A program made the position numbers and the translations under genes. The notes beneath the pieces are model-generated. The model was given only the letters and a program-made list of their open reading frames with translations. It made no database searches and had not been told where the DNA came from. From positions 558,001-622,000 of the forward strand of contig NW_026570262.1 in assembly GCF_019649055.1 (NCBI RefSeq): a stretch of 64,000 nt of DNA, written 5' to 3'. Of the stretch, positions 32,502-42,100 are shown piece after piece; within the stretch, counting starts at the first letter, position 1, and the number at the start of each line of letters is the position of its first letter. The stretch is from Paramacrobiotus metropolitanus. Taxonomy: Eukaryota; Tardigrada; Eutardigrada; Parachela; Macrobiotidae.

Positions 32502-33017
32502 TCAGCTTCTCGTATAGCATGTCTGCCCGTCGGCGATCACTTTATCGCTAGCCAACGTCGCTAACAGTGAGAGGTTGACTGGTTGGACTTTCCGTTTTTC
32601 GGACTGGATCAATGCATCCAAGTCGGAATGCCGGTCGTGCAATCCTTTGTACTGCTCCAGTAAGTCCTCGAAGTCCATCGAATAGTTCGCGTTAATCCTC
32701 GGGAGGAGTCGCATTCGTTCCCTCATCTTGTTCGACTGGGCGATGACGTCCTCTCTTTCCCGTTTCAGTACCGTTATTCTTCGCATCCTCAGGTCGTTGG
32801 GCATTTGAGAGTCCAACGCATTCGCCATTTGTATGGACGGTGGTACTGGGGATGATATTGGTGAGGTACCGGCAGACCATGGCGGTAACGTCATTTGTTG
32901 AACGTTAACCGTCGAACCTCCTATGTGTGAGGTTGGGTTTTTCTCTGCCGAGCAAGCCATCCTTACTTTGTCCATGGCGGTTCGAAGTCGGTCTTTATCC
33001 ACCTCTGTGGTGGGCAA
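32502..33017 (-). CDS. Element B accessory ORF, 171 codons, helical
   Basis: Opens at TTG. After a Pro/Ser linker it has a long heptad-like helix, RRITVLKREREDVIAQSNKM, followed by LLPRINANYSMDFEDLLEQY and LHDRHSDLDALIQSEKRK. Same helix-turn-helix style as the neighbouring modules. A hairpin CCACC-TCTGT-GGTGG begins the frame (33013-32999). Confidence 0.5.
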   Translation of the reverse strand: MPTTEVDKDRLRTAMDKVRMACSAEKNPTSHIGGSTVNVQQMTLPPWSAGTSPISSPVPPSIQMANALDSQMPNDLRMRRITVLKREREDVIAQSNKMRERMRLLPRINANYSMDFEDLLEQYKGLHDRHSDLDALIQSEKRKVQPVNLSLLATLASDKVIADGQTCYTRS

Positions 33018-33063
33018 GCCTAATCTCGTCAGATCTTCTGTTAGCCCTATGTCGGCTATGAGA

Positions 33064-34143
33064 TCATTGACTTTCTGGAGCTGTTCTGCTCGATGGGATC
33101 GCTAAGTCCGTTGGCGAGTTTTTCGTAGATCCCAGATCCCTTGGAGGGTCTGTTTGCCGTCCAGGATGGTTTTCCAGACTTCTGTCGCCTGTCCATCCTG
33201 TCCGATCTGCAGTGTGTTCGGCGCCTCGAGTTTCGCTCTGGATTATCTGTTCAATCCGTCGGAAATGCATGTTAAGTCGGTTCGCCTGATCGTCCGAGGT
33301 TTTGCCGCCTCGCTGTATTGCTAGGTGGCGGGCGATCCGTATGCTCCGACCGAGGTAGTTCGCGACTCTTGCTCTGTTGGCAAGAAGTACTAGGTCGTCC
33401 ATGCCTTGTGTCATCCTCACATTATCGAGGACTCTATCTCCGACGGTAGCTAAGGCTTGTACCTCATCCAGTGTGGGTATCGGTACTTGTGTTGCGTTCC
33501 GTCGCTCGGCTGCGTCCAAGTTCTGAGCAAGCTGGGGATATTCTGCTACTCTATTTCGAGCGTTTGTCATCCTCGTCCTAAGTCGAATTACCAACGCTGG
33601 GTCCGTTGGTATTCCGACTCGCAGCGCCTCCCGTAGGTCGTGTGTAAAGTACCTGATGGCTTCCCTGTCGTTCTCGAGGGCCGTCGCTTCGGGAGTTGCC
33701 GTTGGTGTATCTTCTATAGTTGTGCCGATCCGGTGGATGACTATGTCGGTCATCCTTAGGAAGTCATTCAGCTCCTCTATTGTTAGGGGTTGATCTTCCG
33801 GTGGTCCTTGTGGGATTTGTTGAATCGGGCTCGGTTGTGAGGCTGGAGCTATCGCCGGTTGGTTAGGGCTCTGCACGACCGTGGGTGAAAGCTGTACTGT
33901 AGGGACGACTGCTGATGGAGTCATCAGTTGCTCCGCAGCTCGGATTTCATCGTCCTTCTTGACCACGTCGTCATTGTTTCGCTGTATGTTCTGCAGTATC
34001 CGTCCTCGCTCTTGCTGGTAATCCGGTTGATTAGGCGAGAGTTGGCTTAACTGTCGAAACCGAAAGTTCGAGGCGGTTATCGCATCGTTGCGAGTCTCCC
34101 TCATATTGTCTATTTCGGCGAGTCGGACTTCAGCATCGATCAC
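33064..34143 (-). CDS. Element B accessory ORF, 359 codons, three helical modules
   Basis: Opens at GTG, overlapping the previous stop by four bases. Module 1: VRLAEIDNMRETRNDAIT to LSPNQPDYQQERGRILQNIQ. Module 2: FLRMTDIVIHRIGTTIED to LRTRMTNARNRVAEYPQL. Module 3: ALATVGDRVLDNVRMTQG to MHFRRIEQIIQSE. Pro/Gln/Thr-rich linkers separate them. The Pro-x-x-P-[DH]-Y-type turn of module 1 is shared with modules in the 264-codon frame. No enzyme motif; a structural role is likely. Confidence 0.55.
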   Translation of the reverse strand: MIDAEVRLAEIDNMRETRNDAITASNFRFRQLSQLSPNQPDYQQERGRILQNIQRNNDDVVKKDDEIRAAEQLMTPSAVVPTVQLSPTVVQSPNQPAIAPASQPSPIQQIPQGPPEDQPLTIEELNDFLRMTDIVIHRIGTTIEDTPTATPEATALENDREAIRYFTHDLREALRVGIPTDPALVIRLRTRMTNARNRVAEYPQLAQNLDAAERRNATQVPIPTLDEVQALATVGDRVLDNVRMTQGMDDLVLLANRARVANYLGRSIRIARHLAIQRGGKTSDDQANRLNMHFRRIEQIIQSETRGAEHTADRTGWTGDRSLENHPGRQTDPPRDLGSTKNSPTDLAIPSSRTAPESQ

Positions 34144-34934
34144 CTCCTGGTCGGTTTCGATGCGCCCGGGAACAGAGTCCTTTCATGCTTCAATATTTCT
34201 CGCTTCAGACGTTCTGTTGATGCGGCGCTCCGTTGGATTTGTTCGGTTATGTCCCGTAGTTGGTAGGAGTGGTCCGGATGAGATGCCGGAAGGTTGACAA
34301 GTTTCTGCTTCCAATACGCATTCTGTCTAACTGCTTCGCTCTGTGCTCGGCGAAGACGTCCAGCTGCCAATGACAGTGCTCGACCGTTCGTTGTGGCCGC
34401 GGTCGAAGTGGTCGGAATTGGATCCGCCGGTGGAGGCATCGACGTAACGACTTGTGTAGCCGTTGCCGATATGCTTGCCGAAGGAGCAGTCGTCGGTTGG
34501 GCTGCCGCTTGTTGCATGGCGTAAAGCAAGGTGTTAGCATCGTTCAGACGGGTTTCGGGGAAGGGGAGTTGGCCCAGCAGTGTTTGCCGATATTGAGCAT
34601 GGTTCGGGTCCATTTGTGAAGTCGTCAGCTGTGCTTTGCCCAGCGTGTCTATGTGAGAGCGGGCCGTTATCACTTGCTGGCGCAGTTCCGCTTCCGTTCT
34701 CCCACTGGTGTTTATTTGTAGAGAAACCGGGGAAGGTGGAGGCACCGACGTTGCGACCTGTGTGGTCGTCGTCGAAACAGGCACTTGTCGGCTCTGTCCT
34801 CCGACCTGACTCCTTTGCTGGTTTAGCCGGTCCCTCAAGTAAGTCGTCGCATTCGGGTTCATCCATAGATCCTGTTGTCTTGGGTGTCCGAGATGAGTCG
34901 GCGAAATTGGTGGAGTAATCGGGCCCGATATCAA
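34140..34934 (-). CDS. Element B accessory ORF, 264 codons, two helical modules
   Basis: Opens at TTG, overlapping the previous stop by four bases. Two helix-turn-helix units: AELRQQVITARSHIDTLGKA with turn MDPNHAQYRQTLL, and LRRAQSEAVRQNAYWKQKL with turn PASHPDHSYQLRDI. Both turns share the P-[ND]-H-x-x-Y pattern. The linker is Ala/Thr/Pro-rich. The CGACC-TGTGT-GGTCG hairpin at 34754-34768 lies in its first quarter. Confidence 0.55.
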   Translation of the reverse strand: MISGPITPPISPTHLGHPRQQDLWMNPNATTYLRDRLNQQRSQVGGQSRQVPVSTTTTQVATSVPPPSPVSLQINTSGRTEAELRQQVITARSHIDTLGKAQLTTSQMDPNHAQYRQTLLGQLPFPETRLNDANTLLYAMQQAAAQPTTAPSASISATATQVVTSMPPPADPIPTTSTAATTNGRALSLAAGRLRRAQSEAVRQNAYWKQKLVNLPASHPDHSYQLRDITEQIQRSAASTERLKREILKHERTLFPGASKPTRR

Positions 34935-35590
34935 TACTGGCCTTGGTGGTGAGATTGTCCCATCGTCACTGGGGATGTCATTCCGGGCGTCTGCGGAACC
35001 GATACAAACTGAATCGGCGGTCCATTATATACGAAACTACTCGGCGCCAATGTGGGCGTTGTGTAGATCGGACCTGCTGTGTTAGCCATCCCTGGCACCA
35101 TTGTCGGTGTCGGGTACATTGAAACAGGCGCGTTTGCCATTCCTGGCACCAATGTGGGTGCCGGGTAAGGTGCTCCAGTTATCATTGTTGATGCTGAGCT
35201 GATCGGTCTGACTATTGTAGTCGGCACCGACCACTGATAAGGTGGCATTTGACCATGTGGGTCTGCTGCCGTTACTGGAGTCGTTTGACTCGTTCCTGTT
35301 CCGAGGTTCCACAAGCAGCCTGTAGTATCGACTGCTGTGTTCGGTGGCAGAATCTGCGGCGGTATCGTTCCACGTTGGGGCCCGACCGTAAGACCTGCTA
35401 ACACATTAGCTGCTACGTTAGCGCTTGGATTGTCTGCCTGCGGTAATGGCGTCTGTGTGGCCGACCGCGAACTATCCGATCGCGATGTCGAGCGATGAGT
35501 CGGGTAGGGGTGCGATCGGTTCGATCCGCTACTGCTACGTCCGCTGTTCGATCCGCTGGAAGGTGGGTCGTGTCGGTGACGACCAGACAT
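34931..35590 (-). CDS. Element B accessory ORF, 219 codons, low complexity
   Basis: ATG start (MSGRHRHDPPSSGSNSGRSS). The N-terminal third is Ser/Arg-rich; the rest is Pro/Thr/Ala/Met-rich with an internal repeat, AGPIYTTPTLAP, NAPVSMYPTPTMVPGMANTA and ITGAPYPAPTLVPGMANAP. No folded domain is evident. An intrinsically disordered linker or coat-like function would be speculation. Confidence 0.5.
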   Translation of the reverse strand: MSGRHRHDPPSSGSNSGRSSSGSNRSHPYPTHRSTSRSDSSRSATQTPLPQADNPSANVAANVLAGLTVGPQRGTIPPQILPPNTAVDTTGCLWNLGTGTSQTTPVTAADPHGQMPPYQWSVPTTIVRPISSASTMITGAPYPAPTLVPGMANAPVSMYPTPTMVPGMANTAGPIYTTPTLAPSSFVYNGPPIQFVSVPQTPGMTSPVTMGQSHHQGQY

Positions 35591-35729
35591 TGTTGCTTGC
35601 TGTCAAGGAAAGGAAATACGGCGTGTTAGAATTCTACCAACTCCCGTACATTCAACTGAAGATTTTCCGGTCAACTGAAGAGATTCCATTTCGGCACCAA
35701 AGGTCCATCTATACCTAGCTATGGTTACG

Positions 35730-36173
35730 CTACTTAAAACTTATTCTAAGTTTTACACCTATGGCCCTATGACTGAGTCTGTGCTGTTGTGACTGCTGCT
35801 TTGGGTGTCTTGGGTTTTGATGTTTTGATCGGTTTCTCCGAATCTGCCCGTCCTTCCGAAATTCGTTCGAGGATTTCCTTATGGGCTTCATCTTCAGCGA
35901 CTTCAGTTCCTCCAGCATCTGTTGTGCCGTCAGCCTCGGTTTCTTAGCTGTCCCATACTTCCGTTTCGGCTTGGTCGGTTCGACTGCCTGGTCGGCTGCT
36001 TCGACTTCTGTAGTCGGCGCCGGTGTATTAGGTAAGTCGACCTTCCGCTTTGTGTACTTCCGCTTGGGCTTAGTCGGTTGGACTGCCGAGTCGGCTACAA
36101 CGACCTCTGTGGTCGGTGCCGACGGGTCGGTTGTTTTAACCGTCCTCTTTTTTCGAGCTGGCTTAGTTACCAA
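35730..36173 (-). CDS. Element B accessory ORF, 147 codons, very basic, overlapping the end of Pol
   Basis: Overlaps the Pol stop by seven bases and opens at TTG, so it may be reached by readthrough or coupled initiation. It has a clear internal duplication: APTTEVVVADSAVQPTKPKR and APTTEVEAADQAVEPTKPKR, each followed by KY. The PTTEV words are encoded by the hairpins at 36101-36115 and 36002-36016. Rich in Lys/Arg/Pro; nucleic-acid binding is plausible. Confidence 0.5.
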   Translation of the reverse strand: MVTKPARKKRTVKTTDPSAPTTEVVVADSAVQPTKPKRKYTKRKVDLPNTPAPTTEVEAADQAVEPTKPKRKYGTAKKPRLTAQQMLEELKSLKMKPIRKSSNEFRKDGQIRRNRSKHQNPRHPKQQSQQHRLSHRAIGVKLRISFK

Positions 36174-39100
36174 CTTCTTTGATTCCTCCTTAGGTTGGTC
36201 GGCTGGCTGAGCTGGCGTTTCCGACTGTCATCCGACTCCTCAGATTTCTCCATGGTCGGCTGAGCTTCGTTCTCAGCTTCTTCCGAGGTCGGTGCTGGTT
36301 CAGCTGCTACGACGTCTTGCTTCTGAAGTTCTTTTAGTGCTGGTGTTTCGAAGTCGGTCGGAGGTTTCTTCCGAGGTCGACCTCGTTTCTTCTTCACCGC
36401 CGGTTCGGTCTTATCCGCTTCATTCGTCGGATCTGAAGATTTTTCGACGGTTCCTTCCGGTTTTTTCTTCGGCTTCCGAGTAGATTTCCCTTCTGTCGGG
36501 TCGGCTACCGGGCCTGTTGACCGAGTTGCTGGTCGACTTGTCTCGACTCGGCAATGTTTTACTCGGTCGACGGCTACCGTATCTTCACGTCCGTCTTCGC
36601 ATCGAAGGAGTAAGTTGTTTGGGCCAACATAGTTGATGACCGTCCAAACTCCATCGTAACGTTCCTTCCGAGTTGGATCCTTGGTCGGGAATTCCACCGT
36701 TACCTTATCCCTCGGTTTGAAGGTCGGACTCGACTTCTTCTTGTTATAGTGCTCGGCATTTCGTTCGAATGCTTCATCAATGTTGATGCGGGCAATCTCG
36801 TGCGAGCGCTGCAGTCGTTCTTTGATCCGTCGGATGTAATGTTCCTTATCCGTGAAGGTTTCCGGTGTATTCGTTCCGGCCACTACGTCCTGTGGCATGG
36901 TCATTTCTCGACCATACAACATGTAAAACGGTGAGAACTTAGTCGCGGCGTGGACGGCTCGGTTCATTCCGCAGACGACGTAATCCAAGGCTCTGTGCCA
37001 TCGGTGTCCGTCTTTTACGTCGCAGAACTTCCTTATTCCGTCCCAAATCGTTTGCATTTGCCGTTCGACTTGTCCTTGTCCCTCCGGATGATGGGCAGTT
37101 CCAAGTGTATGTTGGATGGCAAAGATTCGTGCGACCTTAGCGAACGTCTTCGCTGTGAAGTGTGTCCCTCTGTCCGAGTGAATGAAGGTCGGCATTCCGT
37201 ATTTCAGTAGGACGTCCTTGACGAAGAATCTTTCGAATTCTCTCGCGGTGTTCGTCTTTGTTGCCCGGGCTACGGTGAACTTCGTCAGTTGGTCGGTTAC
37301 CACTGCGATATACTGGTATCCCTTCGTCTCCGTCCGAGGAAGAGGACCTTTAAAGTCCGCGTATATGCGATACCAAGCTTCACCGACTTCCGTCTTTTGA
37401 AGTTTACCGGGTGGTGGGCATCGTTGCTTGTTCGTCATGATGCACTGTCGGCATTTCTCAATGTAAGCAATAGCATCGCTATTCATGCGAGTCCAAAAGT
37501 ACTGCAGCTTCAGTGCTTCGATCGTTTTCTCCCTGCCGAAGTGGTTTCCGGTTTTTCCGGAAACCACTTCGGCAACAACGAAGCAACGTTCCAACTTTGT
37601 GTTGATCGTCTTCAGTCTGTACAATACTCCTTGTGCCATCTGGTAGTGTTCCAGATGCTTCGACTTGTGGTCGAGTTTCTCTGGATTTTCCAGTTCGTCG
37701 ATGATTTTGCGTAGCTGCGGGTCTCGCAACTGCGCCTTCCGAAGTTCCATGTTAGGTTCGGGTGGAGGTGGGAGTGTCTCTTCGACTTCCAACTCATCAT
37801 CCTCCGCCGTGTTGACGGTCCGAATGGTCAGTTCCGGTGTCTCCGGTGCTGGTATGTTTATGACTCGGACCTCTGTGGTACTCAAGTCATCCCAGTCGGT
37901 TATGACGTTGCATCCGGGGAGAACCGGTGGAAGGGGGATTTTCGGTGGGTTTTCCTTATCCTTCTTATTCCTCTTGGAGGCGTTCGCCTTCAGACGTCTA
38001 AGAGTCCGTACTGTACAGACCTTAACTTCGTCCTTGAAGTCCTCGAAGTTGGGGACTTGGTCCAGCTCTTCGTGTGGATCTTTGTCCTCACTACGTTCGA
38101 GTGGCCATCTCGACAGGGCGTCCGCATTGTCGTAGAATACGCCTGGCTTATACTCAATGGTTATGTCCCGTCCTTGTAAAGCCAGTGCCCATCTCGTTAG
38201 TCGAGGGTTGATGCCAGGTCGGTTCGACTCGCATCGGAGCAGATTCTGCAATGCTCGGTGATCCGTCCGTACGGTGAATGGTCCGTGGTCGATGAAGTGC
38301 TTGAATTTCTGCACGGCCCATACCACGGCCAAACATTCCCATTCGGTAACTCCGTAGTTGAGTTCCGGTCCGCGTAGGACTCGACTGGCGTAGGCAATTG
38401 GATGATCGTCTTGTGAGATCACCGCGCCAAGTCCGGCTCCGCTTGCGTCACATTCAATGACGGTCTTTTTAGTCGGGTCGAACTTCGCCAGTACGGGTGC
38501 TTCTGTTAGCGCCTTCTTGATATCGTTGAACTCAGCCGTGTGGGCTTCCGTCCAATCGAGCTTAATGTTCCTGTCCTTCCGGAGGAGCTCGTACATTTTT
38601 GACGTCTTTTGAGCGTATCCTCGGATGAACTTACGATAGTAGTTGGCCAGTCCGAGGAACGACCTGAGTTGCCGTTCGGTTCTCGGGCAGCTTTGTTCTG
38701 CGATACAGGCCACTTTCTCGTCGTCGGTCTGGACTCCGTCTTTGCTGAGGACGTGTCCAAGGAACAGCAGTCTGTCCGTTCCGATCTCACATTTGGAGGG
38801 TTTGACCGTAAATCCAGCATCGCGGAGGCATTCGAGAGTCGCTCGGAAAGCCTCCAGGAAGTCCTCGAAAGTTTTACCGAAGAAAATGATGTCGTCAATG
38901 TAGGCGAATACACCTTTCTTCCGAGCTGATGCCGTAATTTTATCCATATGCATTTGGAAAGTTGCTGGTCCGTTGCAGACTCCAAACGGCATACGGTTAA
39001 ATCGCCACATGCCTTCGGGTGTTACGAAGGTCGTGTAGTCTTTGGATTGTTTGTCCATAGGAATTTGCCAAAAGCCGGACTGACAGTCTACCTTGCCGTA

Positions 39101-42100
39101 GTATTCCATTCCGGCACATCGATCCAGTAGCTCGTCCGGGTTCGGTAGTGGGTAGTTGTTTTTCTTTGTAACGGCATTCAACTTGATATTATTGATGCAG
39201 AAGCGTGTTCCTACCGTGCCGTCTCCGTTCCGTTTCGCGGCTAAGACGACGGGGAAGCTCCATGCAGCCGATGACGGTTCGATGACTCCTTGGTCGAGCA
39301 TCTCTTGCACGTGTTTCTGGATGAATTCACGTCCCTTCCAGCTTGTCCTGGTGGGGTTCATCTTAATCGGCTGTGCACCTTGGACATCAATGGTATGTGT
39401 TACCCCTTTGACGTCTCCGTAAGGTTTCTTCGAGGTCGGAAATACAGTCCGGTAATCCCATGCAACTGCCTTCAGTTTGGCTAGTTGCTCGTCGGTTAAG
39501 TTTTTACCGAAGTTCATGGAGTCGATGATTCTCCGTCGCTCCTCCTGGGATTCGGCGTCTTCCTTTTCTACCTCAGCCGTGTTGACTCGTGCTTCTTCGA
39601 CCTTCTGGTCGTCCGTCATCATTGTGAATGCTTCGGCTCGGCCCATCGGTGCACCTTTGCGTAAGGTTACCTCTCGATGGGTATGATTTGCCACCATGAC
39701 GGTGAATCGTTTCCCGTCATGCTTGGTTACGCCGTCCATGAATTCGACTCCGTCTCGTTTGGGGTCGGATTCTCCTAGGTACATCAGTTTCTGGTCCGTG
39801 GATACCGGTACGTCCAGGACAACTTCTACCATGGTTACGGCTCGAGGGATGAGTTTGACCTTCCGTTGGGCCCGAACTCCTGTTGCCTCGAAAACTTCGA
39901 ACTGGGGTTTTGGCTTTATTTCCCGAGTAGGGGGCCATGTCTTCGCCACCTTGTGTGGGAGTTCCCATTCGACGAATTCGTTGTTGATTTCCGGTTCATA
40001 GACATCGGCATATTGCATATGGCCGAGTCGTACGCCTTTCTTCAACACCTTTGTGTGGTGAGTCGTATTCTGGACGTTTATCCAGGCCGTGTCGACTTGA
40101 GGTCGGATGTCGATCTTAGCTTCGATTGGCCGAATAGGTCGGACTACCCGTTGTAGGGTAGAGAAGTAAATTCCTCTTCTCGGATCCATTGGTTTGGCCG
40201 TCCGTACCTTGATCGAACATGTTGACCATGGTGGGAGAGAGACTCGTTCGCTGTTAAAGACAACTTGTCGGTCTAACGCTTTCGTCTCTACGTAGGGATC
40301 CAGCTTCAAGTGGTGGACTTCTGGGCATTTGTTGTCCAGGTCCAGCTCGTCAATCGTCTTGACTTTGGCGACTCGTGCCTTCCATGTGTTGAAATGCTCC
40401 GACTTCTGTTGGTCGGTCAAGTTAGCCAAGGTCGGTTGTTCGGTTGACAACTGCTGAATGGCGATAGTTGGAGGTCGGAAATCGTCTTGTTCCGGTTTAC
40501 CTCCTCCGAATTCCCACAAAGCCTTGAGTTGGTCGAGTTCCTCCTGTTGTTCGGAGTCGACCGGCTTCTCCTGTTCGGGCTGTTCCGGTTGCTCGTCTAT
40601 AATTTCTGTGTGAACTATAGACCGCAATGCTGTAGTTAGCCGGACATCGTAGGTCGGTTCTTCGTCCTCCGATGACGAGTCATCCGAGTCGTTTATGCTC
40701 GGTTTATCCGTCTTACAATGTCGGACTGACAGATCGAATTCTTCGTCGTCGTCTTCTTCGGATTCTTCCGAAGGTCGGTTATCGGAGTCCGTGTCCGCCG
40801 AATCGCTCGTACTTTGTATGTCCAAGTCGTCCGACTGATAATCTTCGAATTCGACTTCCGATCCGTTTTCGGGGTCGACTTCTGGCATGTCTTCGAATCC
40901 GACCTTTGTGGTCGGTTCGAGTTGGTCGACTTTATCCGTCGGTTGGGTGGGTCGACTTACTCCGTCCTGATTCTCAAGGTCGGCTGGCTGTGAGCCTATG
41001 TTGCTCAGCCATCGGATGCTCGTCTGTTGGGGCTTCCGAAAGCGATCTACCTTCCGTTCCTGTTGCGGAGGCGACGGTGACGACGGTCTGTCGTCCGACC
41101 AAGTTAGGTCGTGATGAGCTTTTATTGCTCGTACTACCTCGTCAATATTGTCTTGACAGATAGCACACCGATAAGGTTGATCGGTTTCCTCCGGGATTAC
41201 GTTTCCTTGAGGCTTCGCCGGGCTACTCGCAAACTTCACGTCGGTTGGAGTGTGCGGCTTAAGTGGTGGTAACGGTCTAGGAACTTGCCGCGTTATGGTG
41301 GTGTCCTCGCCGTACCGTTGCCAGAATGCAGTCGTTGACGATTCTCCGTGCAACCTTACTCGCTGCATGTAGGCGAAGAGTTGAGAGCCTATTTCTTGGC
41401 ACGGCATCTCCAGCGGGGGTGGTATAGGAAGTCTGTATTCCATGTGCTGTCGATGGATCGGAATTCGCTCGTCTTCCCATTCCCATGCTTCGTCTTCTAC
41501 GTCGGTCATAAGGGCGATTACCGGTTCACACATTTGTTGTGCGTCCAGTATCTGGTCGGGGGTTATCGCTCCGTTCTGTTGCAGAGTGGCCACTATTTCC
41601 GACGTCCGTTGGTCGAGGAAGTGTCGAACTCCCGAGAACCAAGTTCGGTACTTTTGTCGTACTTCTTCTCGGTTCATGGCATCCGCGTCAGCGGATGCCT
41701 CTGGTATCGGGATAGACTTTAGTACAGTCCTAGCCGGTCGTAGTGTACCGTCGCGTATCCGTTTCTGATAGTGCTCTATCACATTATGGAGTGCTAGTTC
41801 CTCCAGCAGAGTACGGTTCGTATCCCGGCAATGGCGGCAGATGTTACGTGTGGAGTTCGCCGGGTGATCAAGCCGACTAATCCGAACTTCGTTTCCTACC
41901 GTGTCCGATGCCTCTGGTATCGGGATAGACTGCACTACCGTCGTTCCTTCTGGTTGTTCCGGAATAGGAATCGGTGTCAGAATGAAGGTGAATTTCGAAT
42001 GCAGGTAGTCGCATCCGAGGAGCACTGGGATGTCCGCTTCGGTCGGCTGGACGTGAAAAGTGTGATGGCTAGTAAAGCCCTGCATTGTTACAGGTGCCGT

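Noticed and set aside
23684-36173. Envelope gene among the accessory frames
   Set aside because: No signal peptide, transmembrane anchor or furin-type site seen; the frames are helical, basic or disordered.
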